25,594 bases of DNA from a virus. Below are positions 7,821-14,185 of this stretch, one piece after another. Positions within the stretch are counted from its first letter, which is position 1, and every line of letters begins with the position of its first letter. The stretch covers positions 1-25,594 of the IMG/VR virus record IMGVR_UViG_3300027965_000182; one strand, given 5' to 3'. The notes beneath the pieces were generated by a model. That model was not told where the DNA came from. It ran no database searches and saw only the letters and a program-made list of their open reading frames with translations. The translations under genes were made by a program, and so were the position numbers.

Positions 7821-8656
7821 AGACGATGCTTCTGGTGGCGGTCGCATGCGTACTATCCGCGTCAGCCGCACATGGCCAGGTACGCAGCAAGGCGGCACGG
7901 GAGGCCGCCGAGATGCTGTTCGAGCGGTTCGGGGCCAAGGCCGGCCGCAGCGTGCCGGAGTTGACGGCGCGGATCGAAGGCGCAGCCGCCCGGTATGGCG
8001 ACGAGGCGATCCTCGCGGTACGCAAGGGCGGTCCATCGGCGTTGGGCCTCATTGAGGCGGCAGGGCCCGACGGTGCCAAGGCCGTCCGGGTATTGGCCAC
8101 CTACGGCGAGCAAGGGGCATCGCGAGTGCTGTCGCGGCCGACGGCCATGAAACAGTTCCTGACTTACGGCGACGATGCGGCTTCCGTGCTGGTACGGCAT
8201 CCCGGCGTTGCCGAGCCGCTGGTGGAACGTGGTGGGGCGCAGGCGGTCAAGGCACTGGGCGCGGTCGATCCGCGTAACGGCCGGCGGCTGGCGATGCTCC
8301 TGGATGGCGAGTTCGCCAATGCCGGTCGTCACCCGGAACTGCTTGACGTGGTGGCCAAACAGGGAGGAAACCGGGTCGTGGAGTTTCTCTGGCAGAACAA
8401 GGTGACGCTGGCGGGAGCAGCGGCACTGACTGCGTTCCTCGCCGACCCCGAACCCTTCTTGAATGGCACACGCGACATTGCATCCGTAGCCGGGGAAACC
8501 GTGGTCAAACCAGTGGTGGGCGGTTTCTTCACTCTGCTGAACGTCATGCTGATCGTAGCGGGCGTGCTGCTCCTGGCCATCATCGGCCTGGCATACAAGC
8601 ATGGTCTGCCTAACCCGGAGAGCATCAAGGCGGTGTTCGCGTTGTTCAAGAAGTGA
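7817..8656 (+). CDS. Exported protein with signal peptide and C-terminal membrane helix
   Basis: The ATG overlaps the stop of the previous gene (ATGA), which implies translational coupling. Of 279 aa, residues 1-20 form a typical signal peptide (MKTMLLVAVACVLSASAAHG) with likely cleavage after HG. The body is Ala/Gly/Val-rich and helical, with loose repeats around VRKGG, GPDGAKAVRVLA, YGDDAASVLV and GGAQAVKALG. A second hydrophobic stretch near residues 235-260 (LLNVMLIVAGVLLLAIIGLAY) would anchor it in the membrane. I know no family. With the two preceding genes it forms a likely envelope complex. Confidence 0.75.
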   Translation: MKTMLLVAVACVLSASAAHGQVRSKAAREAAEMLFERFGAKAGRSVPELTARIEGAAARYGDEAILAVRKGGPSALGLIEAAGPDGAKAVRVLATYGEQGASRVLSRPTAMKQFLTYGDDAASVLVRHPGVAEPLVERGGAQAVKALGAVDPRNGRRLAMLLDGEFANAGRHPELLDVVAKQGGNRVVEFLWQNKVTLAGAAALTAFLADPEPFLNGTRDIASVAGETVVKPVVGGFFTLLNVMLIVAGVLLLAIIGLAYKHGLPNPESIKAVFALFKK

Positions 8657-8677
8657 GGGCAGAAACTGCGGGGTTGC

Positions 8678-8702
8678 CGCCGCTTGGTTAGCGAAAGCGG
8701 CG
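8678..8702 (+). terminator. Hairpin downstream of the exported-protein gene
   Basis: CGCCGCTT at 8678-8685 pairs perfectly with AAGCGGCG at 8695-8702 across a 9-base loop, 22 bases after the stop. No U-run follows, so it may be an mRNA-stabilising hairpin rather than an intrinsic terminator. Confidence 0.3.
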
Positions 8703-8724
8703 ACACATTGGAGTGGGATGAACC

Positions 8725-8922
8725 ATGATCTGGCACGAATCACACGCGGAAGACGTCGCCTCAGCCTCGGCGGCTCACACATGGAACGTGCTTGGCGAAA
8801 TCGCCAAGCTGCCGCCGACGGAAGGGTACCAACGTCTGCGCGATTTATTCTTCACGGCCCTGCTCGCCTATGTCGAGTGCCAGAGCGGCTGGGGGCTTGC
8901 GCCGGAGCCAAGCGAGAACTGA
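8725..8922 (+). CDS. Small hypothetical protein (65 aa)
   Basis: The ATG at 8725 follows TGGAGTGGG in the upstream region. The product begins MIWHESHAEDVASASAAHTW and contains a helix-forming segment with LRDLFFTALLAYVEC. There is no clear signal peptide or membrane helix. It continues the strand and close spacing of the ATPase cluster, which supports it being a real gene, but no function can be assigned. Confidence 0.55.
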   Translation: MIWHESHAEDVASASAAHTWNVLGEIAKLPPTEGYQRLRDLFFTALLAYVECQSGWGLAPEPSEN

Positions 8923-8957
8923 TCGCCCATATGAGGAGCATCGGGTGAGGTGCGGAG

Positions 8958-9248
8958 ATGACGATTGAAGAGCGGCTGGAGAAGATCGAGGCCATGCTCA
9001 CCGTCCTGGTCGAGCGGCAGCAGGTCCGGGAATGGTACTCCGTCGAGGAACTGGCGCAGCTTCTGGGCAAGGCCGAGTTCACCGTCCGCGAATGGTGCCG
9101 GCTGGGACGCATCCGGGCCGAGAAACGACTCTCCGGCCGGGGAGCATTCCCGGCCTGGTGCATCAGTCACGAGGAGTTGCTCCGCTACCAGCGCGAGGGA
9201 TTGTTGCCGCTCATGGATGCCATGCCCGGAGCAGCGCGGCTGCGGTGA
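8958..9248 (+). CDS. Excisionase/MerR-like helix-turn-helix protein
   Basis: The protein has 96 aa. A short N-terminal helix or coiled coil (EERLEKIEAMLTVLVERQQ) leads into a helix-turn-helix of the excisionase/MerR type: WYSVEELAQLLGKAEFTVREWCRLGRI, then RGAFPAWCISHEELLRYQ. Such small proteins direct excision of integrative elements or act as local regulators. The ATG has TGCGGAG upstream. In an island with a tyrosine integrase (10366-11580) a recombination directionality factor is a natural reading, though the gene is not next to the integrase. Confidence 0.75.
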   Translation: MTIEERLEKIEAMLTVLVERQQVREWYSVEELAQLLGKAEFTVREWCRLGRIRAEKRLSGRGAFPAWCISHEELLRYQREGLLPLMDAMPGAARLR

Positions 9249-9308
9249 AGATTCACTGCCCGCATCCAATAACAGGGAGCCGGGAACTGTTTGCGGGGGA
9301 GAGTTACC

Positions 9309-9413
9309 ATGCCAAGCAAAACATTGCGTGCAACTCCGGTGGCCGATCCGCCGGAGCAGGTGAACCCGGCTGGCAAGGGGAAGTCCCCGCTGTCGGCCAG
9401 GATCGCACGATGA
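9309..9413 (+). CDS. Tiny ORF (34 aa) with a strong ribosome-binding site
   Basis: The ATG at 9309 follows GGGGGAGAG at good spacing. The 34-aa product is basic and Pro-rich, starting MPSKTLRATPVADPP. Its stop overlaps the start of the next tiny ORF by ATGA at 9410-9413. Support comes only from the ribosome site and the coupling. No homologue is known to me. Confidence 0.4.
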   Translation: MPSKTLRATPVADPPEQVNPAGKGKSPLSARIAR

Positions 9414-9517
9414 AAACGAGCGACGTGCCCGCTCCGAGTCTACCGGCACGCAACAGCAGTCCCCTCCCGTCCCGAATTTCCGGGACGGGTATCCTTCCAC
9501 AACTCATGGAGATCTGA
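9410..9517 (+). CDS. Tiny ORF (35 aa) coupled to its neighbour and containing a hairpin
   Basis: The start overlaps the stop of the 9309 ORF (ATGA). The product begins MKTSDVPAPSLPARNSSPLP. A 9-bp perfect hairpin lies inside it (9466-9489), and its last codons carry the ribosome site of the next gene (GGAG at 9510-9513). It may be a leader peptide whose translation opens or closes the downstream gene, rather than a protein with its own function. Confidence 0.35.
   Translation: MKTSDVPAPSLPARNSSPLPSRISGTGILPQLMEI
9466..9489 (+). promoter_or_regulatory. Strong GC-rich hairpin upstream of the glycine-zipper gene
   Basis: CCCGTCCCG at 9466-9474 pairs perfectly with CGGGACGGG at 9481-9489 around the loop AATTTC. 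It ends 31 bases before the ATG at 9520. No U-run follows, so an attenuator or mRNA-processing role is more likely than simple termination. Confidence 0.45.
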
Positions 9518-9519
9518 AC

Positions 9520-9780
9520 ATGTCACTCGACGATGAAAACAAAAAGGTTCTGGGCGGTATTGCTGGCGCGACGGGCGGGGCATACACGGCAGCCCAGGCC
9601 GCCTTAATCCTCTCGCCCCTCGCCGGGCCGTTTGCCCCGTTGGTGATTATCGGCGCTCTCGTAGCGGGCGGTGCGGCCGGGGCTACTGTTGGCTACCGCG
9701 ACCCCGCAGCCGGGGCGCTGACGGCCCTCGGGGTCGCCGCCGGGTTGCCCGTTCCGACACCCGGCACCGGGGGCAGTTAA
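9520..9780 (+). CDS. Glycine-zipper hydrophobic peptide with double-glycine-like leader
   Basis: The 86-aa product begins MSLDDENKKVLGG. The Gly-Gly at 12-13, Glu at -8 and Val at -4 resemble the leader of peptide bacteriocins cleaved by C39 peptidases. The rest is rich in Gly and Ala, with many GxxxG spacings and a hydrophobic core (about 25-60, with PLVIIGALVAGGAAGATVG). That pattern is common in membrane-inserting bacteriocins, but also in glycine-zipper outer-membrane and phage proteins. No C39 transporter or immunity gene is evident here. The start has GGAG ten bases upstream, within the preceding tiny ORF. Confidence 0.6.
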   Translation: MSLDDENKKVLGGIAGATGGAYTAAQAALILSPLAGPFAPLVIIGALVAGGAAGATVGYRDPAAGALTALGVAAGLPVPTPGTGGS

Positions 9781-9792
9781 AGCAAGCATCGC

Positions 9793-9830
9793 CTCCACTG
9801 GATTCTCATGCTGGTGGAGATTCTCTTTTC
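9793..9830 (+). terminator. Likely terminator after the glycine-zipper gene
   Basis: CTCCAC at 9793-9798 pairs with GTGGAG at 9814-9819, and ATTCTCTTTTC follows. The long loop makes it moderate. It is 13 bases after the stop at 9780 and would end the transcript of the ATPase cluster. Confidence 0.4.
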
Positions 9831-10027
9831 GGGCGATCTCGGATAGAGCTGAATGGCGACGACCGATTACTTCCGTACCAGAGCCGGGGACGGTTGAGGA
9901 TAAGATCCACAATCAGTTCCCGGCTCCCCTTTGTCCGCAGAGCGTGTACAATCCTCTCCCGTGCTTCTGGAACCGTTCCCGCATCGCAGCTTCTGACTGC
10001 GGCGACATCAGCACCGTCCGGTACGTC
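9806..10027 (-). pseudogene. Open stretch of coding-like sequence without a start codon
   Basis: On the minus strand about 73 codons are open, and they include ARERIVHALRTKGSRELIVD, a natural-looking helical sequence. No ATG, GTG or TTG lies at the head of the frame. A neighbouring minus-strand frame (about 9920-10075) also looks coding, with MSPQSEAAMRERFQKHGRG. Together they suggest a frameshifted, degraded gene. Composition is the only evidence. Confidence 0.25.
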
Positions 10028-10159
10028 TCAACCTTGGTATGGTGTTTCCTCTCGCGAATCTCCTCATTTCACCGAAACTCGCTTCGAATGAACGGACGAT
10101 TTTCACTGCTACACACGCGAAATAATCACGTGGGGAAAACATTGCCCATACTACCCCAA

Positions 10160-10204
10160 CGTGAGTACAGTATCGAGGGAGACGATAATCGCCCGATACT
10201 CACG
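10160..10204. repeat. Imperfect inverted repeat
   Basis: CGTGAGTA at 10160-10167 followed by TATCG faces CGATACTCACG at 10194-10204. The two arms match over 11 bases with a small bulge. It lies just upstream of the tRNA-like structure and could be an operator or an integrase arm-type site. Confidence 0.35.
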
Positions 10205-10238
10205 ATATACAGAAGAAATCAACGCGACTGTAATATGA

Positions 10239-10354
10239 GCCCGATGTGGCAAGGTGGCAGACGCACAAGCTTGAGGGGTTGCTGCCTTCGCCGCAGGCAG
10301 GCCCCGTGCAGTGGAAGCCGCAGTAAGGCACTAACCCTGCTCGCCTCATCGGGC
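10239..10354 (+). tRNA. Atypical or decayed tRNA-Leu(GAG)-like structure
   Basis: GCCCGATG at 10239-10246 pairs perfectly with CATCGGGC at 10347-10354 as an acceptor stem. A D-arm-like GGTGGCAGACGC follows. The anticodon loop TTGAGGG (anticodon GAG) is closed by CAAGC and GTTG, with one bulged base. Next comes a long variable arm, CTGCC paired with GGCAG (10282-10286 and 10296-10300). All this fits a class II leucine tRNA. The T-arm is abnormal: GTGCAG starts it, but no TTCGA-type loop is present, and about 25 extra bases precede CCTGC. The total length, 116, is too long. It is probably a tRNA remnant whose T-arm was altered by integration, or an element-borne tRNA-like RNA. Confidence 0.4.
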
Positions 10355-10365
10355 TACCCGATCGG

Positions 10366-11580
10366 TTATCCGCCGAACACCTTCATCACCGCCGCCCTAC
10401 GCTGATCCGGAAACAGGTGCCGGTAGCGTTTTTGCATCTCCACAGTTGTGTGCCCCATCAACTCGTCGATCACCCGCTGGTCCACGCCTGACGCCGCCAG
10501 GTTCGATGCGAAGGAATGGCGGAAGGCGTGGTAGCCGCGGAGCACATGCCACTTCGACCCCTTGACGCCCATGAGGAACGCCTTCCACGTCTGGCCGTCG
10601 GTGAGCATCTGGTTTGCCTTGGAGCAGAATGCGAACACACCGCCCGGGTGAACCTCGGCGAAGTATTTCCGCATCACCGACTCGACGAACGGCGTCATAT
10701 CTACCGTCCTGAATGTCTCCCGTTCGCGGCTCCTCTTCTTCTCCCGAAGCAGAACCAACTTGGCATCGAAGTCGATGTCCTCAACCCGTGCCCGGAAAAG
10801 TTCGCTCCGCCTCGCTCCCGTGTGTGCGGCCGTGACGAGGAGCGGGTAGAGGTAGCGGGCGTTGGTCTTCCTACGAACGTGGGCGAGTACCTCGTCGATC
10901 TGTGCGGGGTCGAGGAACAGGCCGTCCCAAAGCTCGCGTTCCCGTCGGCGGTCCACTCCACCGCGGGCGAGGATGGCCTGAATCTGGTCGTAGGTGCGGA
11001 ATGGCTCCGGCTGTTTCTCCTTCGGAAAGACCAGCTCGACGGCCGGGAACTTGGTGGGGATGTGTCCCTGCCGGTTGGCCCAGTTCCAGACGAATCGCAG
11101 CGTGGCAACCGCCTTTCGCACCGTTTTCGGCTTGATGACCTGGCCGTTATGCTTCTCCCCACTCCTTGCATCGACGAACTGCTGGATCGTCGCAGCCGTG
11201 ATACTTGCCACCGGTGTGTCACTGCCGATAATCCGGGACAGGTGCTTCATGTGGATGTCTTCCATCTTCCGGGTGATGATCTCTTTCGCCCCGGCGGTGA
11301 ACTGCGACTGGTAAGTAGCGAACATCTCGGCAAGACGAACCGTTCGGGCGATCTCGACGGGCTTTTCGAGCTTGCCGTCGGATAGCAGGAAGAGACCGAG
11401 ATCGGCACCGTTTGGGACGGTCAGCCGGCCCCGCTCGACGAGCCGGAGATTCTCCTCCAGGCGGGCGAGGCAGCCGTCCGCTTCCTTCGGGTCTGACGCC
11501 TTCAGATTGACATGGAACTTCCGCTCGCGGAACCGGAACACGACACGAAACCGCTCTCCCCGCCGTTCAAGCCAGGCCAT
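10366..11580 (-). CDS. int: Tyrosine recombinase / phage-type integrase
   Basis: The 404-aa protein has a core-binding domain (about 80-175) and a full catalytic domain. All expected residues are seen: Arg257 in HTGARRSEL, Lys near 281, His351-x-x-Arg354 in HAFRHSF, His377 in MGHTT and the nucleophile Tyr386 in KRYRHL. It should cut and join DNA at an attachment site, driving integration and excision of the left element. ATG 11580 is chosen over 11631 because GGGAGG lies at good spacing before it and the N-terminus then starts MAWLERRGERFRVVFR, a common integrase beginning. The gene begins about 180 bases from the 3' end of tRNA-Ser, a classic integration target, and points away from it. Confidence 0.93.
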   Translation of the reverse strand: MAWLERRGERFRVVFRFRERKFHVNLKASDPKEADGCLARLEENLRLVERGRLTVPNGADLGLFLLSDGKLEKPVEIARTVRLAEMFATYQSQFTAGAKEIITRKMEDIHMKHLSRIIGSDTPVASITAATIQQFVDARSGEKHNGQVIKPKTVRKAVATLRFVWNWANRQGHIPTKFPAVELVFPKEKQPEPFRTYDQIQAILARGGVDRRRERELWDGLFLDPAQIDEVLAHVRRKTNARYLYPLLVTAAHTGARRSELFRARVEDIDFDAKLVLLREKKRSRERETFRTVDMTPFVESVMRKYFAEVHPGGVFAFCSKANQMLTDGQTWKAFLMGVKGSKWHVLRGYHAFRHSFASNLAASGVDQRVIDELMGHTTVEMQKRYRHLFPDQRRAAVMKVFGG

Positions 11581-11682
11581 CGCACAACCTCCCGAGAATT
11601 GTCGGGCGGAGGGCAAGCGATGCGACCCCAACGCAGGGCCAATGCTGCCCCCAAATTGCCCCCAAGCCTGGCGTTTGGGAAC

Positions 11683-11716
11683 GAAAAAGGCTTCTCGGGA
11701 ATCACCCGAAAAGCCT
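11683..11716 (-). terminator. Rho-independent terminator of the tRNA-Ser transcript
   Basis: Read on the minus strand, AGGCTTTTCGGG and CCCGAGAAGCCT form a stem with one mismatch and a 5-base loop, followed by TTTTTCG. It lies 46 bases beyond the 3' end of the tRNA. The position implies that the tRNA is transcribed independently of the integrase gene downstream. Confidence 0.7.
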
Positions 11717-11761
11717 GGAAATCAAGGGGTTTTTGCAGCGTTTCGACGTGATGCCAACTAG

Positions 11762-11849
11762 CGGAGAGGGAGGGATTCGAACCCTCGATACCCTATTCGG
11801 GTATATCGGTTTTCGAGACCGACGCATTCAACCACTCTGCCACCTCTCC
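11762..11849 (-). tRNA. tRNA-Ser(CGA)
   Basis: All arms of a class II tRNA fold: acceptor GGAGAGG/CCTCTCC, D-stem GCA/TGC, anticodon stem TCGGT/ACCGA around CTCGAAA (anticodon CGA), long variable arm TACCC/GGGTA, and T-arm GAGGG TTCGAAT CCCTC. The discriminator base is G and no CCA is encoded. It looks intact and functional. It sits between two tyrosine integrase genes pointing away from it. Its 3' half is a probable attachment site for the left element, but no second copy of the 3' end occurs in the window. Confidence 0.95.
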
Positions 11850-11905
11850 ATTTGCCTTGTTTTAAGGCTTATTCTTCTTCTCTATATCACTTTCTCTTCT
11901 CACAT

Positions 11906-11947
11906 CGACAACCGTTTCGACAACCTGTACACTATCGGCGGTTGTCG
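11906..11947. repeat. Three CGACAACC motifs upstream of the second integrase
   Basis: CGACAACC occurs at 11906-11913 and 11918-11925 as a direct pair 12 bases apart, and inverted as GGTTGTCG at 11940-11947. This lies between tRNA-Ser and the integrase at 12017. Such clustered motifs suit arm-type integrase or excisionase binding sites, or an operator. The motif also supplies a TTGTCG that could be a -35 element for the tRNA on the minus strand. Confidence 0.45.
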
Positions 11948-11958
11948 CAAGTTGCTCC

Positions 11959-11977
11959 CGGTGGATTGCAGCCACCG
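11959..11977 (+). promoter_or_regulatory. Hairpin in the integrase leader
   Basis: CGGTGG at 11959-11964 pairs with CCACCG at 11972-11977, forty bases upstream of the ATG at 12017. The ribosome site AGAGGTG at 12005-12011 is outside the stem. A modest signal that may regulate integrase expression. Confidence 0.25.
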
Positions 11978-12016
11978 AGAGCGGCATCACCTGAACCATT
12001 TAAGCAGAGGTGACAC

Positions 12017-13297
12017 ATGGCTAAGTCTACCGGTTCGCACTCGTCTCGAAAAGCCCCGTCCAAACCCAAGAAGCCCTACCCCGATTTCCCGCTCACCCCC
12101 CACCCCAACGGATCTTGGGTGAAGAAGATCCGTGGCAAGATTCATTACTTCGGCAAATGGGCCGCGCGGGTCGATGGGGTTCTCACTCCTGTTCCTGGCG
12201 ATGGGTGGGAAGATGCCTTGAAGGAATACAAGGCTGTCGCTGATGACCTCCACGCGGGGCGAACCCCGCGCATCAAGGGCGATGGACTAACCGTCGCGGA
12301 CCTCTGCAACCGGTTCTTAACAGCGAAGCTCCGCAAGGTGGAAGCGGGTGAACTCACGCCGCGTCTGTTCGCGGAATACAAGGAAGTTGCCGTTTTATCC
12401 GCGAGTGAATTTGGTTCGAATCGCAGGGTGGATGACCTCGCGGCCGATGACTTCGGCGCTCTCCGTGCGGCAATGGCGAAGAAGTGGGGACCGGTGCGAC
12501 TTGGGAACGCCATCACTCGCACCAAGAGTATCTTCAAGTTTGGCTACGAGACCGGATTGATGGATCGACCCGTTCGGTACGGGCCGGAGTTCGTGAAGCC
12601 CGACAAGGCGGTTTTGCGAAAGCACCGCGCAAAGAAGCCACCGAAGATGTTCGATGCGGATGAACTCCGGGCGCTGATTGACGGCGCCCTAGTCGTCGGA
12701 GAGAGCGGGCCGGAACTGGTTCGGCCGGATGCAACCCAACGCGCGATGATCCTTCTTGGCGTGAACTGCGGGTTCGGCAACACTGACTGCGCTGAGATGA
12801 CCTTCACCGGAACCGATCTAGACGGCGGATGGATCGACTTCCCCCGGCCGAAAACCGGCATTGCCCGGCGCTGTCCACTGTGGCCGGAAACCGTTGCAGC
12901 GATCCGGGCTGCGGTCGCGAATAGACCGACGCCAGCGGACTTCTCAGAATGTGGTCGCGTCTTCCTGACGATCAACGGCAACGCATTCGTCACTCACACG
13001 CCAATCGAGAAGGCCGAAGACGGCACCCATCATGGGGGTGCACGAAAAGACCTTATCGGGATTCAGTTCCGCAAGCTGATCGATGCGCTGGGTATCCACC
13101 GCGAAGGAGTTGGCTTCTACGCACTCCGGCACGTCTTCGAAACAATCGCTGGGGAATCGAAGGATCAAGTTGCGGTTGATGTGGTGATGGGTCACACTGA
13201 TCCGTCAATGGCATCCAACTACCGTGAGCGGGTTGACGATTCACGGCTGCGGGCCGTGGTCGATCATGTCCGCGCGTGGTTGTGGCCTGTCACCTAG
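12017..13297 (+). CDS. int: Tyrosine recombinase / integrase with a non-canonical first catalytic arginine
   Basis: The 426-aa protein starts at ATG 12017 behind AGAGGTG. The N-terminal HPNGSWVKKIRGKIHYFGKW (29-48) is a planctomycete-style arm domain, and a core-binding domain follows (about 90-190). In the catalytic domain Lys279 (RPKTG), Arg371-His372 (YALRHVF), His393 (MGHTD) and Tyr402 (SNYRERV) are in place. Where other enzymes have the first Arg (TGxRxxE), this one has GFGNTDCAE with Asp257 three residues before the Glu, and the His of HxxR is Tyr368. Either another residue serves, or this is a divergent subfamily. It should mobilise the right-hand element. Confidence 0.88.
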   Translation: MAKSTGSHSSRKAPSKPKKPYPDFPLTPHPNGSWVKKIRGKIHYFGKWAARVDGVLTPVPGDGWEDALKEYKAVADDLHAGRTPRIKGDGLTVADLCNRFLTAKLRKVEAGELTPRLFAEYKEVAVLSASEFGSNRRVDDLAADDFGALRAAMAKKWGPVRLGNAITRTKSIFKFGYETGLMDRPVRYGPEFVKPDKAVLRKHRAKKPPKMFDADELRALIDGALVVGESGPELVRPDATQRAMILLGVNCGFGNTDCAEMTFTGTDLDGGWIDFPRPKTGIARRCPLWPETVAAIRAAVANRPTPADFSECGRVFLTINGNAFVTHTPIEKAEDGTHHGGARKDLIGIQFRKLIDALGIHREGVGFYALRHVFETIAGESKDQVAVDVVMGHTDPSMASNYRERVDDSRLRAVVDHVRAWLWPVT

Positions 13298-13323
13298 GTT
13301 CCCGCTCGTATTCAACTCACCCA

Positions 13324-13354
13324 GAAACAGCCCGGCATCATGCCGGGCTGTTTC
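13324..13354 (+). terminator. Strong terminator after the second integrase
   Basis: GAAACAGCCCGGC and GCCGGGCTGTTTC form a 13-bp perfect stem around ATCAT, 26 bases after the stop. GTTCTGTTTTCTTTC follows. The integrase is therefore transcribed separately from the rest of the element. Confidence 0.75.
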
Positions 13355-13410
13355 GTTCTGTTTTCTTTCATGAGTTCACAAGAGATTTGAAAGCCTGAAT
13401 TCTTTTGCGT

Positions 13411-13453
13411 CGGCGTTTTCGACAGTGGGCCAAAAAACCAAAGGAAAACGCCG
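13411..13453. repeat. Perfect 10-bp inverted repeat with a 23-base spacer
   Basis: CGGCGTTTTC at 13411-13420 and GAAAACGCCG at 13444-13453 are exact reverse complements. They lie in the control region between the integrase terminator and the HTH gene at 13543. The long spacer favours two half-sites for a dimeric protein or a looped operator over a terminator. Confidence 0.5.
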
Positions 13454-13542
13454 GATTTATTAGGAAGCGGTCACACCGAAAGAGACATAGCCACCCGACC
13501 GGAAACCCAACCAAACCAAGAGCAACGAAACTTGGAGCAACC

Positions 13543-13791
13543 GTGAAGAGCTTCACTGTCCGCGATCTTCGAGAGCGCTACGGAGTGAGCGAACCGACCA
13601 TTCTGGGTTGGATACATTCTGGCGAGTTGAGGGCGGTAAACGTCGGTGGGTCTGCAAGAACCAAAAAACCTCGCTGGCGAATCACGCAAGCGGCGTTGGA
13701 TGCCTTTGAGCAATCGCGCACCACAACACCAATTCCTCCGCGCGAGCGGCGTCAGAAACCCGCGGGTGATGTGATCCAATTCATTGTGTGA
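13543..13791 (+). CDS. Excisionase-like helix-turn-helix protein
   Basis: The 82-aa protein starts at GTG 13543 behind GGAG; the frame upstream is open but lacks a good start. Residues 4-55 form an excisionase/MerR-type HTH: FTVRDLRERYGVSEPTILGW, then IHSGELRAVNVGG, then PRWRITQAALDAF. Proteins of this kind bind beside attachment sites and switch integrases to excision, or repress early promoters. It is the first gene after the integrase. A 10-bp inverted repeat lies 90-130 bases upstream, and a terminator follows directly. Confidence 0.75.
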   Translation: MKSFTVRDLRERYGVSEPTILGWIHSGELRAVNVGGSARTKKPRWRITQAALDAFEQSRTTTPIPPRERRQKPAGDVIQFIV

Positions 13792-13798
13792 AAACGCG

Positions 13799-13826
13799 AA
13801 ACCCCTCAGCGCTAACTGAGGGGTTT
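13799..13826 (+). terminator. Terminator after the HTH gene
   Basis: AAACCCCTCAG (13799-13809) and CTGAGGGGTTT (13816-13826) form an 11-bp perfect stem with a 6-base loop, eight bases after the stop codon. The Us are within the stem and the structure is symmetrical, so it could act on both strands. Confidence 0.65.
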
Positions 13827-13906
13827 CCGGTATCGAACATCAACGCGCGACCCCAAACCGGATGCTTGGCGGCTGACGGTTGGGGAAGCAAAACACAAGG
13901 GGCTTA

Positions 13907-14185
13907 ATGCGTGCTGAAACCCTACTGACAAATTTGGCAAAAGTCAAGCCATCTGTCCCATCCTCTTCTGTTGAGATGGGCAACTCTCGGTTTCTTGTTC
14001 TGGACTCGTTCGACCTCGCGAGACTCCGCGCGGAGGTAATTCGCCTCGCGGCGGAACTTCGGCCGGGCAAGGGCGCCACCAACTTCGGGGTTACCCCAAA
14101 GTGGTATCGGGAGCGTGTCGCGTTTCTGGATTCACTCCGCGCGCGACTCGCGGCGGCGGCTGAAGCTACGGGGGTGGGTGCATGA
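13907..14185 (+). CDS. Hypothetical protein (92 aa) at the head of the replication operon
   Basis: ATG 13907 follows AAGGGG. The second half contains a helical, Arg- and Ala-rich segment (LRAEVIRLAAELRP, then YRERVAFLDSLRARLAAAAEA), and there is no membrane segment. The stop overlaps the start of the initiator gene (ATGA at 14182), so the two are coupled. It may assist replication or bind DNA, but this rests only on position. Confidence 0.6.
   Translation: MRAETLLTNLAKVKPSVPSSSVEMGNSRFLVLDSFDLARLRAEVIRLAAELRPGKGATNFGVTPKWYRERVAFLDSLRARLAAAAEATGVGA

Noticed and set aside
10516-11385. 289-codon plus-strand frame
   Set aside because: It is the antisense of the integrase gene, whose catalytic residues are all visible.
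11739-11921. CGTTTCGAC on both sides of tRNA-Ser as an attachment repeat
   Set aside because: Only nine bases match, the flanks differ, and the copies would enclose just the tRNA, which is not the layout of an integrated element.
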